A stretch of DNA of 64,000 nucleotides from Umezawaea beigongshangensis (GCF_016464305.1 NZ_JAEIOJ010000004.1:248001-312000); one strand, 5' to 3'. Counted from the stretch's first letter, positions 38,471 to 48,487 are shown. Program-made: numbers and translations. The notes: a model not told the origin generated them from the sequence alone.

Positions 38471-39429
38471 CCGAGCTCCACCCCGGCACCCTCGTGGTGC
38501 TGCTCGACGAGCACGACCCGCACGTCCTGCCCGCCGCCGCCCTGCGCGCCCTGCGCACGGCGGCGGTGGTCTGCGGCGGGCCGGCGTGGACGGAGTTCGG
38601 GGCCGATCCGGTCCCGGCCGACCCGGCGGGCGCCGGGACGGCCGCGCCGCTGGTGCTGATCACCGCCGACGAGCGCGACCCGGCCGCCACCGCGCTGATC
38701 GGCGCGGGCGCTCCCGTGCTGCGCGCGCCGCGCCGCCCCGGCTCCGGGCTGGTCGCGGCCGCCGCCGTGATGGACCGGCTGCGCTCGCCCGGCGGGTGCC
38801 CGTGGGACGCCGAGCAGGACCACGACTCGCTGCGGCAGTACCTCGTGGAGGAGACCTTCGAGCTGCTGGAGGCCATCGAGGACGGCGACCGGGCGGCGGT
38901 GCGCGAGGAGCTGGGCGACGTGCTGCTCCAGGTGCTGTTCCACGCCCGCGTGGCCCGCGAGCACCCGGACGACCCGTTCGACGTGGACGACGTGGCGCAC
39001 GACCTGGTGACCAAGCTCGTGGGACGGCACCCGCACGTGTTCGCCGCCGCCGATCCGGCCGTGCGCGACGCGTCCTCCCAGCAGGTGCGCTGGGAGGAGC
39101 TCAAGCAGCAGGAGAAGAAGCGCGAGTCCAGCGTGGACGGTGTCGCGCTGGGGCAGCCCGCCGTGGCGCTGGCCGCGAAGCTCGTGCAGCGGGTGCGCAG
39201 GGCGGGGCTTCCCGTCGACCTGCTGCCCGAGGGCGACGACACCGGCACGACGCTGTTCGCCGTGGCCGCGCTCGGCAAGATCGCCGGCGAGGAGCCGGAG
39301 ACGGAGCTGCGCCAGGTGGCCCGCCGGTTCGCCGCCGACGTGCGCTCCGCCGAGGCCGCCGCCCGCGTGCAGGGGCACGACCCGGCCGCGCTGAGCCCCG
39401 AGGAGTGGCGCCGGTTCTGGCCCCGGTGA
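38467..39429 (+). CDS. mazG: Nucleoside triphosphate pyrophosphohydrolase MazG
   Basis: The 320-residue protein has an N-terminal extension of about 95 residues followed by a MazG domain: RSPGGCPWDAEQDHDSLRQYLVEETFELLEAIEDGD (parts GGCPWDAEQDH and EETFELLEAI) and EELGDVLLQVLFHA, the two acidic metal-binding helices. A second region, RRFAADVRSAEA, follows. It removes aberrant NTPs and, in mycobacteria, oxidised dCTP. ATG overlaps the lipoprotein stop (ATGA). Confidence 0.94.
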   Translation: MTELHPGTLVVLLDEHDPHVLPAAALRALRTAAVVCGGPAWTEFGADPVPADPAGAGTAAPLVLITADERDPAATALIGAGAPVLRAPRRPGSGLVAAAAVMDRLRSPGGCPWDAEQDHDSLRQYLVEETFELLEAIEDGDRAAVREELGDVLLQVLFHARVAREHPDDPFDVDDVAHDLVTKLVGRHPHVFAAADPAVRDASSQQVRWEELKQQEKKRESSVDGVALGQPAVALAAKLVQRVRRAGLPVDLLPEGDDTGTTLFAVAALGKIAGEEPETELRQVARRFAADVRSAEAAARVQGHDPAALSPEEWRRFWPR

Positions 39430-39517
39430 CCCGAACGGTCCACCCGCGGTGCCCGAACGCTCAACCCGCGGTGCTGGAACGCTCAACTCGCGGTGCCCGA
39501 ACGCTCAACTCGCGGGC
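39430..39517 (-). repeat. 22-bp tandem repeat, locus B (four units)
   Basis: Four 22-bp units (39430-39451, 39452-39473, 39474-39495, 39496-39517) lie in inverted orientation relative to locus A. Read on the minus strand, the core is GCGAGTTGAGCGTTC or GCGGGTTGAGCGTTC followed by GGGCACC or CAGCACC; the first unit is most diverged. The array begins immediately after the mazG stop and ends 10 nt before a TAACGT -10 box. Confidence 0.85.
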
Positions 39518-39527
39518 GGTTCCTCGC

Positions 39528-39533
39528 TAACGT
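39528..39533 (+). promoter_or_regulatory. Leaderless -10 box of the tricorn protease gene
   Basis: TAACGT ends 7 nt before GTG 39541. Its -35 region would lie within the last unit of the 22-bp repeat array. Confidence 0.45.
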
Positions 39534-39540
39534 CGGGGTG

Positions 39541-42500
39541 GTGACCGACGCCTATCTGCGCTTTCCGCACCTGCACGGCGACCTCGTCGCGTTCGTCGCC
39601 GAGGACGACGTGTGGCTCGCGCCCGTCGACGGGGGGCGTGCCTGGCGGGTCTCGGCGGACCAGGCGCCCGTGCGCTCGCCCGCGTTCTCCCCGGACGGCG
39701 CGCTCCTCGCGTGGACCAGCGGGCGCGACGGCGCACCCGAGGTGCACGTCGCGCCCGTGCGGGGCGGCCCGTCCCGCCGGCTCACCCACTGGGGCCACCG
39801 CACGACCGACGTGCGCGGCTGGACGCCCGAGGGCGAGATCGTCGCCGTCACCGCCGCGGGACGGCCGACGCACAACCAGCAGTGGGCGCACGCGCTGCCC
39901 GTCGACGGCGGGCCGGGCCGGGCGCTGCCGTTCGGGCTCGTCGGGGACCTCTCCTTCGGACCGTCCGGTCAGGTCGTGATCACCAGCGTCTACGGGCAGG
40001 ACCCGGCGTGGTGGAAGCGCTACCGCGGCGGCGCGGCCGGGAAGCTGTGGGTCAGCACCCGCGGAGACGGCGAGTTCACCCGAGTGCTGCCCGACGTCAC
40101 GGCCTCGCTGACGTCCCCGATGTGGATCGGCGACCGCATCGCCTTCCTGTCCGACCACGACGGGGTCGGCGGCGTCCACTCGATCCGGCCGGACGGCAGC
40201 GACCTCGTCCGGCACACCGAGCAGGAGTTCTACGCGCGCGCCGCCACCACCGACGGCAGCCGGGTCGTCTACCAGTGCGCCGGTGAGCTGTGGCTGCTCG
40301 ACGGCCTGGCCGCCGAGCCCCGCCGGATCGACGTGCGGCTCGGCGGGCCGCGCACCGGCCGTGCGCGGCACCCCGTCGCCGCCCGCGACCACCTGGAGGA
40401 CCACAGCCCCGACCACACCGGCCGGGCCAGCGCCGTCGAGGTGCGCGGCACCGTCCACTGGGTCACCCACCGCGACGGGCCGGTCCGCGCGCTGGCCGAG
40501 CGGCCGGGCGTGCGGGCGCGGCTGCCGCGGGTCGTCGGCGACACCGGGCAGGTCGTGCACGTGACCGACGCCGAGGGCGAGGAGTCGCTGGAGTTCACGC
40601 CCGTGGGCGGCGTCGAGCCGGGCAACACCCCGCGCCGCGTCGGCACCGGGCGGCTGGGGCGGGTGCTGGAGCTGGCCGTGTCGCCGGACGGTCGGCACGT
40701 CGCCGTCGCCACCCACGACGGCCGCCTGCTGCTCGTGGAGGTCGAGTCCGGCGAGGTCCGCCAGGTCACCGGCGACGCCAACCCGCACGTGGAGGACCTG
40801 GTGTTCTCGCCCGACTCGGCGTGGCTCGCCTGGTCCCACCCCGGACCGCGGCCGCTGCGCCAGATCAAGATGGTCGACACCACCGGCCTGTCCACCGTGG
40901 ACGTGACGCCGCTGCGGTTCACCGACTTCTCCCCGGCGTTCACCGAGGACGGCAAGCACCTCGCGTTCCTGTCGGTGCGCAGCTTCGACCCGGTCTACGA
41001 CGCGCACGTGTTCGACCTGTCCTTCCCGACCGGCTGCCGCCCGCACCTGGTGCCGCTGGCCGCGACCACGCCGTCGCCGTTCGACCCGCTGCGCCTGGGC
41101 AGGCCCGTCGAGAGCGACGACGACGAGCCGGAGTCGAGGTCCAAGGACGACGACGACTCGCCCGCGTCGACGGTCGTGGACCTGGAGGGGATCGCCGACC
41201 GGGTCGTGGTGTTCCCGGTGCCCGCCGCCCGCTACTCCGGGCTGTCGGCGGTGCGGGACGGCCTGCTGTGGCTGCGCAACCCGCTGTCCGGCGTCCTCGG
41301 CGACGACCTCGCCAAGCCCGGCGAGCGCCGCCCGCGGCCCGTGCTGGAGCGCTTCGACCTGGTCAAGCTCAAGTCCGAGGTGCTGGTCGACGGGCTCAGC
41401 GGCTACACCGTCACCGGCGACGGGCAGCGGATGGTGGTCGAGAACCGGGGCGAGCTGCGCGTGCTGCCCACCGACCGCAAGGTCGACACCGACGACGACG
41501 GCGGCGACTCCACCGACGTCGACCTGTCGCGGATCAGGGTGGTCGTGGACCCGGCCGCCGAGTGGCGCCAGAGCTACGCCGAGGCCGGACGGCTGATGCG
41601 CGACCACTTCTGGCGCACGGACATGGGCGGGGTGGACTGGGACGCCGTCCTGGAGCGCTACCGGCCGCTCGTGGAGCGCCTGGGCAGCCACGACGAGTTC
41701 GTGGACCTGCTGTGGGAGGTGCAGGGCGAGCTGGGCACGTCGCACGCCTACGTGTGGCCGGCCGACCGGGGCGGCGGTGCGCGCGATCAGGGGCTCCTCG
41801 GCGCGGACCTCGCCCGCGACGACGACGGGACCTGGCGGATCACCCGCGTCGTGCCCGGTGAGACCTCCGACCCCCGCGCGCGGTCACCCCTGGCCGCGCC
41901 GGGGGTGGCGGTGCGCGCCGGTGACGCGGTCCTCGCCGTGGACGGCAGGCCGGTCGACCCGGTCGCGGGGCCGGGCCCGCTGCTCGTGGGCACGGCGGGC
42001 AAGCCCGTCGAGCTGACCCTGCGGCCCGGCGGCGGGGGAGAGCCGCGCCGGGCCGTCGTCGTGCCGCTGGCCGACGAGTCGGCCCTGCGCTACCAGGCGT
42101 GGGTGGCCGACCGCCGCGCCCACGTGCACGAGCTGTCCGGCGGGCGCGTCGGCTACCTGCACGTGCCGGACATGATGGGGCACGGCTGGGCCCAGCTGCA
42201 CCGCGACCTGCGGGTGGAGGTGCAGCGGGAGGCCGTGGTGCTCGACGTGCGGGAGAACGGCGGGGGCCACACGTCGGAGCTGGTCGTGGAGAAGCTGGGC
42301 CGCACGGTGATCGGCTGGTCCGTGGCGCGCGGGTACCGCACGTCCGACAGCTACCCGTCCGACGCGCCGCGCGGGCCCGTGGTGGCCGTCGCCGACGAGT
42401 TCGCCGGGTCGGACGGCGACATCGTGAACGTCGCGATCAAGGAGATGGGCATCGGACCCGTCGTCGGCACCCGCACGTGGGGCGGGGTGATCGGCATCGA

Positions 42501-42756
42501 CATGCAGTACCACCTGGTCGACGGCACGCTCGTCACGCAGCCCCGCTACGCGACCTGGTTCACCGGGCCGGGCTGGGCCGTGGAGAACCACGGCGTCGAC
42601 CCGGACGTGGAGGTCGTGATCACTCCGCAGGACCGGGCGGCCGGGCGCGATCCGCAGCTCGACACGGCCGTGCGGCTGGCGCTGGAGGCGCTCGCCGAGC
42701 ACCCCGCGGCGACGCCGCCGCGGGTTCCGCCCCTGGCGGGCCACTCGACCGAGTGA
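39541..42756 (+). CDS. Tricorn protease (peptidase family S41)
   Basis: The 1071-residue protein has two N-terminal beta-propellers (residues about 1-290 and 330-570; repeated blades such as PAFSPDGALLAWTS and AVSPDGRHVAVATHDG), then a linker, the C1 domain with GTSHAYV (Ser734-His735), a PDZ domain (about 770-850), and the C2 domain with nucleophile Ser957 in FAGSDGDIVN and late Glu in VENHGVDPD. These match the tricorn tetrad. It degrades peptides released by the proteasome, here in the cytoplasm since no signal peptide is seen. GTG 39538 is an alternative start. Confidence 0.93.
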   Translation: MTDAYLRFPHLHGDLVAFVAEDDVWLAPVDGGRAWRVSADQAPVRSPAFSPDGALLAWTSGRDGAPEVHVAPVRGGPSRRLTHWGHRTTDVRGWTPEGEIVAVTAAGRPTHNQQWAHALPVDGGPGRALPFGLVGDLSFGPSGQVVITSVYGQDPAWWKRYRGGAAGKLWVSTRGDGEFTRVLPDVTASLTSPMWIGDRIAFLSDHDGVGGVHSIRPDGSDLVRHTEQEFYARAATTDGSRVVYQCAGELWLLDGLAAEPRRIDVRLGGPRTGRARHPVAARDHLEDHSPDHTGRASAVEVRGTVHWVTHRDGPVRALAERPGVRARLPRVVGDTGQVVHVTDAEGEESLEFTPVGGVEPGNTPRRVGTGRLGRVLELAVSPDGRHVAVATHDGRLLLVEVESGEVRQVTGDANPHVEDLVFSPDSAWLAWSHPGPRPLRQIKMVDTTGLSTVDVTPLRFTDFSPAFTEDGKHLAFLSVRSFDPVYDAHVFDLSFPTGCRPHLVPLAATTPSPFDPLRLGRPVESDDDEPESRSKDDDDSPASTVVDLEGIADRVVVFPVPAARYSGLSAVRDGLLWLRNPLSGVLGDDLAKPGERRPRPVLERFDLVKLKSEVLVDGLSGYTVTGDGQRMVVENRGELRVLPTDRKVDTDDDGGDSTDVDLSRIRVVVDPAAEWRQSYAEAGRLMRDHFWRTDMGGVDWDAVLERYRPLVERLGSHDEFVDLLWEVQGELGTSHAYVWPADRGGGARDQGLLGADLARDDDGTWRITRVVPGETSDPRARSPLAAPGVAVRAGDAVLAVDGRPVDPVAGPGPLLVGTAGKPVELTLRPGGGGEPRRAVVVPLADESALRYQAWVADRRAHVHELSGGRVGYLHVPDMMGHGWAQLHRDLRVEVQREAVVLDVRENGGGHTSELVVEKLGRTVIGWSVARGYRTSDSYPSDAPRGPVVAVADEFAGSDGDIVNVAIKEMGIGPVVGTRTWGGVIGIDMQYHLVDGTLVTQPRYATWFTGPGWAVENHGVDPDVEVVITPQDRAAGRDPQLDTAVRLALEALAEHPAATPPRVPPLAGHSTE

Positions 42757-42772
42757 CCTGAGGGAGTGTTGC

Positions 42773-43540
42773 GTGGCGTTCTCGTCCGCGGGTCAGGAGT
42801 CTGTGCGAGCAGCCTTCGTGATCGGGGGACACCACGTGAGTCATCGGGAGGAACCGCCCAGCGGCCGGGGGTGCTTCAGCGCCGCGGTGCTGCTGCCGCT
42901 CCTGGCCGTGAGCGGAGTCGTCGCGCTCGTGTCGTACTTCGGCGGGGGCGCGGGCCCCGGCACGGCGTTCCCGCCGCGCGGACCCGGCGTCGTCAGCGCC
43001 ACCGCCACCGGGAACGTCACCGTGGTGCGGCCCGTGCCGCCCGTCCTCACCGCGCCCGCGCGGCGGACCTCGGCTCCCGACCGGGGGCGCGGACGCGGAA
43101 CGGTGCTCGTGGACCTGCGCGCGTTGACCAGCGCGCCGGTGCCGGTGCGGGACGGGGCGCCGCGCGAGCCGTTCCCGGAGGCGGTCGCGGCGGTGCCGGG
43201 GGAGAGCGGCACGGCGTCCGCGCCACCGGGGACGACCGTCCGGGCGTCCGGGCGGCCGAGCACCGCCAGGTCCGAGCCGGGCGTCGCGCGGTCGACGACC
43301 GGACCGCCGCCGACGGGGGCCACGACGACCGCGGACGTCTCGACCACGCAGCTCTCCACGGCGCAGTCCTCGGCGGCGCAGTCCTCGGCGGCGCAGTCCT
43401 CCACCGCGCAGTCCACTGCGCAGTCCTCCACTGGGCAGTCCTCCGCGGCGCAGCCCCCCGTCGGGACGCCGCCGACCACCGCCGAGCCGTCGCCGACGGT
43501 CACCACGACCGCCGACGCCTCGGCGACGGCTCCGGGATGA
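42773..43540 (+). CDS. Hypothetical single-pass membrane protein with Ser/Thr/Gln-rich exported tail
   Basis: The 255-residue protein is unrecognised. It has one hydrophobic helix near residues 36-58 (FSAAVLLPLLAVSGVVALVSYF) and a long low-complexity tail. Residues about 190-240 are built from repeats of AQSS, STAQ and similar, with many TTT and TAS stretches. The tail looks like an O-mannosylation substrate or wall-spanning stalk (inference). GTG 42773 has GAGGGAG at good spacing; GTG 42836 would start just before the helix. Confidence 0.65.
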   Translation: MAFSSAGQESVRAAFVIGGHHVSHREEPPSGRGCFSAAVLLPLLAVSGVVALVSYFGGGAGPGTAFPPRGPGVVSATATGNVTVVRPVPPVLTAPARRTSAPDRGRGRGTVLVDLRALTSAPVPVRDGAPREPFPEAVAAVPGESGTASAPPGTTVRASGRPSTARSEPGVARSTTGPPPTGATTTADVSTTQLSTAQSSAAQSSAAQSSTAQSTAQSSTGQSSAAQPPVGTPPTTAEPSPTVTTTADASATAPG

Positions 43541-43702
43541 CCGGACCGCTCGCTCCGACGACCGCCGGTCGATCACGCCGGGTGACAGCGGTGCCTCGAA
43601 CGTGAACGGGCTCCGGGGTGGTCCGACCGGGTGAACGGCACCCGCATCGCGCTTGACCTGCGCACGCGACAGAAGCGGCTCACGCGTCCGAACGGCCGTC
43701 CA

Positions 43703-43715
43703 GATCACCGTGATC
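43703..43715. promoter_or_regulatory. Palindrome upstream of lytic transglycosylase gene
   Basis: GATCAC-C-GTGATC is a perfect 13-nt palindrome centred 45 nt upstream of the -10-like TAGCCT (43757-43762). The rest of the 228-nt gap (43541-43768) shows no gene. Confidence 0.35.
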
Positions 43716-43768
43716 ACTCACCGTGGTCAACCGCCCGCAAGTGGCACTTCACGCCGTAGCCTGGGGTC

Positions 43769-44656
43769 GTGGTCCCGCCCTCGCCGCTAGACACCGGTAC
43801 CGATCCGACGCGCAGCGACGGCGGACGGCGCCCGCCCCGGCGACGCGGCAGGTTCGGCGACCTCGCCGGCCGGCTCGTCCTCGTCGTGCTGCTCGTGGCG
43901 TTCGTCGTCGGCGGCGTCTGGGTGCTGGGGAAGGTCCAGCGCGCTCCCCTCGAACCGGCGGCGCCTCCGTTCCTCGTGCCCCTCCAGAACGTTCAGCCCG
44001 GTGCCGCCGCGCCCGTGGGCGCGGGGGAGGTCCCGGCCAGCGGGGAACCGCAGGCCGCTCCGGCGGGACGGCCCACCGCCGCCGACGACCCGCTGAACGC
44101 CTGGACCGAGCGGGTCTCCGGCAACACCGACATCCCGGTGCGGGCGCTGCGCGCCTACGCCGTCGCCGACCTCGTCATGCGGGCGCAGGCGCCGTCGTGC
44201 CGGATCTCCTGGGCGACGCTGGCCGGCATCGGCCGCATCGAGTCGCACCACGGCGAGTACGGCGACGCGGTGCTCGGCGACGACGGCCGCACCTCGCCGC
44301 CGATCATCGGCATCCCGCTCGACGGCTCGCCCGGCCTGAAGGCGATCGGCGACACCGACGGCGGCACCCTGGACGGCGACACGACGTGGGACCGCGCGGT
44401 GGGCCCCATGCAGTTCATCCCCGGCACGTGGGTCCAGTACGCGATGCGGGCCAACGGCGACGGCTCCCCGCCCGACCCGCAGAACATCGACGACGCGGCG
44501 CTGACCGCGGCCCGCTACCTGTGCTCCTCCGACACCGACCTGGCCACCGGCGAGGGCTGGTGGCGGGCCGTGCTGAGGTACAACGAGTCCGTCGAGTACG
44601 GCCAGAACGTCTACAGCGGCGCCGACGCCTACGCCCGCGCCAGCGTGGAGGACTAG
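43769..44656 (+). CDS. Lytic murein transglycosylase (membrane-anchored, LpqU-like)
   Basis: The 295-residue protein has a basic N-terminus, one membrane helix (LVLVVLLVAFVVGGVWVLG), a Pro/Ala-rich spacer, and a transglycosylase domain of the MltB/SLT_2 type: CRISWATLAGIGRIESHHGEY with the catalytic Glu of RIESHHG, AVGPMQFIPGTWVQYA, NIDDAALTAARYLC and YNESVEYGQNV. It cleaves peptidoglycan. Position before eno matches lpqU (Rv1022), but here it is anchored by a helix rather than by a lipobox. TAGCCT ends 6 nt before GTG 43769 (leaderless). Confidence 0.9.
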   Translation: MVPPSPLDTGTDPTRSDGGRRPPRRRGRFGDLAGRLVLVVLLVAFVVGGVWVLGKVQRAPLEPAAPPFLVPLQNVQPGAAAPVGAGEVPASGEPQAAPAGRPTAADDPLNAWTERVSGNTDIPVRALRAYAVADLVMRAQAPSCRISWATLAGIGRIESHHGEYGDAVLGDDGRTSPPIIGIPLDGSPGLKAIGDTDGGTLDGDTTWDRAVGPMQFIPGTWVQYAMRANGDGSPPDPQNIDDAALTAARYLCSSDTDLATGEGWWRAVLRYNESVEYGQNVYSGADAYARASVED

Positions 44657-44665
44657 CGTGGAGAG

Positions 44666-45043
44666 CTAGCGGTCCCGCTCCACCGCGATGCGGGCGCTGA
44701 GCTCGTTCAGCGCCTCCTGGTACTCCGGCGACGGGTTCATCACCGCGGCCATCCGCAGCTGCGCCAGCGCCTCGGGCAGCCTGCTCTGCCGCTGGAGGGT
44801 GCGGCCGAGCGCGAAGCGCGCGTAGTGGTCGCTGGGGTCGAGGTCGAGGACCTTGCGGAAGGCGTCCTCGGCACGCGTGAACTGGGCGGACCCGAGGTAG
44901 GCCCGCCCCGCGAGCAGCTGCACGCTGGGGGCGTCCGGCGCGACGTCGAGCACTTGGCGCAACTCCCGCAGCGCCTCCAACGGCCGGCGCTGCGACAGCA
45001 GCGCCTCCGCCCGGCGGAACGCCTCGAAGGTGCTGTCGGTCAT
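44666..45043 (-). CDS. Small tetratricopeptide-repeat protein
   Basis: The 125-residue protein has about three TPR units: AEALLSQRRPLEALRELRQVLDVAPDAPS (first), LLAGRAYLGSAQFTRAEDAFRKVLDLDPSD (second) and ARFALGRTLQRQSRLPEALAQLRMAAVMNPSPE (third). The fragments ALRELRQVLDVAP and AFRKVLDLDP are diagnostic. There is no signal peptide. It is a protein-interaction module of unknown partner. It converges with the transglycosylase gene, stops 9 nt apart. Confidence 0.88.
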   Translation of the reverse strand: MTDSTFEAFRRAEALLSQRRPLEALRELRQVLDVAPDAPSVQLLAGRAYLGSAQFTRAEDAFRKVLDLDPSDHYARFALGRTLQRQSRLPEALAQLRMAAVMNPSPEYQEALNELSARIAVERDR

Positions 45044-45102
45044 GGTCGGATCAACGCTAGTCGCGCACCCCGTGTTCCTCGACAGCCGAAAGGGTGTCAG
45101 CC

Positions 45103-45168
45103 ACCGCGAGTGGAGCGTTCAGGCAGCGCGAGTGGAGCGTTCGAGCACCGCGAGTGGAGCGTTCGGGA
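45103..45168 (+). repeat. 22-bp tandem repeat, locus C (three units)
   Basis: Three 22-bp units (45103-45124, 45125-45146, 45147-45168) carry the core GCGAGTGGAGCGTTC, in the same orientation as locus A. The array lies between the start of the TPR gene and the end of the hydrolase gene. Confidence 0.85.
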
Positions 45169-45189
45169 CCGTCCACACCGGCCGGGCGG

Positions 45190-45933
45190 TCACACCAGCG
45201 CCGAGCGGAGCCGGTCCAGCAGGGGGAGCAGCGCGCCGGGCTCCTCCACGTGCACGTGGTGGCCCAGTCCCGGCAGGACGAGCCCGTCCGGCACCGCGGC
45301 GCGCAGGTGCTCCGGCGGGCACATCGGGTCCCGCTCGCCCGCCGCGAGCACGACCTCGGCGCGCGAGGCGGCCAGCAGGGCGTCCACGTCCGGCTGGCCC
45401 ACCCCGAACGCGGCCGGGTCCAGCGCGGGCCGCCACCCGTCGCCCGCGGGCAGGACCGCGTCGCCGAGCAGCGGGGAGTCGTCCGGCACGAGCCGCCACA
45501 GGCCGGACAGCTTCTGCGCGCGGGCGACGGCCTCCTCGCGCGTGGCGCACGCCGGGTGCGGACGCGCCGCCAGCTCCGCCGCCCTGGCCAGCTCCTGCTC
45601 GGTCCAGCGCAGCTTCACGCCCAGTCCGCACACCACGGCGGGCCGGGGGCCGAACCGGCCGCTGCCCAGGGCGAGGGCGACGACCCCGCCCAGCGAGTGC
45701 CCCAGCACCGCCACCGGCCGGTCGACCGGCACGGCGGGCGCCAGCGCGGCGGCCAGCGCGTCGAACGAGTACGAGGGCAGCGGCGCCGAGCGGCCGTGGC
45801 CGGGCAGGTCGGGAGCCGCCCAGCTGCCCGGCCACCGCCGCGCCACCTCGTCCCACACCGCGCCCGTGCCGCCGAGACCGTGCAGCAGCACCAGCGCGGG
45901 TCCGTCTCCGCCGCGCCGAACGTGGAGAGTCAT
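45190..45933 (-). CDS. Alpha/beta-fold hydrolase
   Basis: The 247-residue protein has the alpha/beta-hydrolase order: LVLLHGLGGTGAVWDEV (oxyanion His-Gly), APDLPGHGRS, the nucleophile elbow VLGHSLGGVVA, an acid in AAGERDPMCPP and His in GLGHHVHVEEPG. The lid region is short. The substrate is unknown; the MhpC/esterase branch is likely. CAGGAT lies 6 nt upstream of ATG on its strand. Confidence 0.9.
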   Translation of the reverse strand: MTLHVRRGGDGPALVLLHGLGGTGAVWDEVARRWPGSWAAPDLPGHGRSAPLPSYSFDALAAALAPAVPVDRPVAVLGHSLGGVVALALGSGRFGPRPAVVCGLGVKLRWTEQELARAAELAARPHPACATREEAVARAQKLSGLWRLVPDDSPLLGDAVLPAGDGWRPALDPAAFGVGQPDVDALLAASRAEVVLAAGERDPMCPPEHLRAAVPDGLVLPGLGHHVHVEEPGALLPLLDRLRSALV

Positions 45934-46085
45934 GCCGCGATCCTGCCGGGCAGTGCCGGAAGTGTCACAAAGTTCATGCGACCGGGGGGCTCTGGCCTGC
46001 GATCTTCACGGGAACTTCCTCAGACCATCACGCTCCGTGCACCCCGTTCCGCGTGCGCCTCCACTCGACCGGCCGCTCACCCGGC

Positions 46086-46091
46086 TAGGCT
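46086..46091 (+). promoter_or_regulatory. eno -10 box
   Basis: TAGGCT stands 38 nt before the eno start, giving a leader of about 30 nt that contains the GGAG site. Confidence 0.45.
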
Positions 46092-46120
46092 CGGCACCGA
46101 GACGACATGCAGCTGAATAG

Positions 46121-47416
<1,296 letters not shown>

Positions 47417-47420
47417 GTCC

Positions 47421-47996
47421 ATGCCCGAGCCCGATCGGGACCGGAGTCGCAGGCGGTCCGCGGGAGCGCGGGCGACCCGGCCCGACCGCGCCCGGCGCAC
47501 GACACCGCCGGTGTCGCAGAAAGCGCAGAAGGCGCAGAAGTCGCAGCCGTCGCCGTCCCGCGCGCGGCCCGCTCCGCGGCCCAGATCGAAGGCCAGGAGC
47601 AGGGTCAACGCCGGGACCGGCGGCGCGTTCGGGATGTCCGGGACGCGCAGGGCCGCGATGCTCGCGATGGTGCTGTGCGCACTGGCGCTCAGCATCGCGG
47701 TCCCGCTGCGCACCTACCTCGCGCAGCGGGACGAGCTGCGTGCCGTCACCGCGGACCAGGAGCAGCTCAAGGCCACCGTCGCGGAGCTGGAGCGGCGCAA
47801 GCAGCAGCTCAGCGATCCCGCGCAGGTGGAGATCGAGGCGCGCAAGCGGTTGCACTACGTGCGGCCGGGGGAAACGCCCTACATCGTCCAGCTCCCCGGA
47901 GACGAGGAGCGCAAGCCGGAAGAGGAGAGGCCGGCCAGCCAGCCGGCCGCGAACCAGTCGTGGTACCAGGAGTTGTGGGAGTCGGTCTCGGGGTGA
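47421..47996 (+). CDS. Septum formation initiator family protein (FtsB/DivIC)
   Basis: The 191-residue bitopic membrane protein has a long basic, Ser/Pro-rich cytoplasmic tail (residues 1-72), one helix (AAMLAMVLCALALSIAVPL), a coiled coil (ELRAVTADQEQLKATVAELERRKQQLSD; heptads at 103-130) and the conserved EARKRLHYVRPGETPY. It belongs to the divisome FtsBLQ subcomplex. It lies 4 nt after eno, as in M. tuberculosis (Rv1024), and overlaps the next gene by 4 nt. Confidence 0.92.
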   Translation: MPEPDRDRSRRRSAGARATRPDRARRTTPPVSQKAQKAQKSQPSPSRARPAPRPRSKARSRVNAGTGGAFGMSGTRRAAMLAMVLCALALSIAVPLRTYLAQRDELRAVTADQEQLKATVAELERRKQQLSDPAQVEIEARKRLHYVRPGETPYIVQLPGDEERKPEEERPASQPAANQSWYQELWESVSG

Positions 47997-48487
47997 GTAC
48001 GTCGAACCCGGTCAGCGAGCAGGACCTGATCGCCGTGGAGGAACAGCTCGGGCGGCGTCCCAGAGGCGTGCGCGCGATCGCCGCGAGGTGTCCCGGCGGG
48101 CACCCGTCGGTGGTGCGGACGAATCCGCGGCTACCGGACGGGACACCGTTCCCCACGCTCTACTACCTCACCTGCGCACGGCTGAACTCGCTGGTCAGCA
48201 CCCTGGAGGGCGAGGGGCTGATGCGGGAGATGACCGAGCGGCTGGCGGTCGAGCCCGAGCTGGCCGCGGCCTACGAGCGCGCGCACGAGGCGTACCTCGC
48301 GGAGCGCGACGCGATCGAGTCGCTGGGCACGCGGGTCAGCGCGGGCGGGATGCCCACGCGCGTCAAGTGCCTGCACGTCCACGTGGCGCACTCGCTCGCT
48401 GTGGGTGAGGGCGTCAACCCGTTCGGGGACGAAGCCCTCGCCCGATTGAGGGATAATTGGCCGAGTGGGGACTGCGCCGCGTCCTGA
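47993..48487 (+). CDS. DUF501 domain-containing protein
   Basis: The 164-residue cytoplasmic protein belongs to the conserved DUF501 family that follows divIC in actinobacteria (Rv1025). Features are QLGRRPRGVRAIAARCPGGHPSVV, TPFPTLYYLTCARLNSLVSTLEGEGLM (ends TPFPTLYYLTC and LEGEGLM) and CLHVHVAHSLAVGEGVNPFGDE. Function is not known. Two Cys and several His (CPGGHP, CLHVHVAH) might bind metal (inference). GTG 47993 overlaps the divIC stop. Confidence 0.9.
   Translation: MSTSNPVSEQDLIAVEEQLGRRPRGVRAIAARCPGGHPSVVRTNPRLPDGTPFPTLYYLTCARLNSLVSTLEGEGLMREMTERLAVEPELAAAYERAHEAYLAERDAIESLGTRVSAGGMPTRVKCLHVHVAHSLAVGEGVNPFGDEALARLRDNWPSGDCAAS

Noticed and set aside
39541-42756. Frameshift in the tricorn gene suspected because of parallel long frames
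   Set aside because: A single frame covers both propellers, PDZ and all catalytic residues without interruption.
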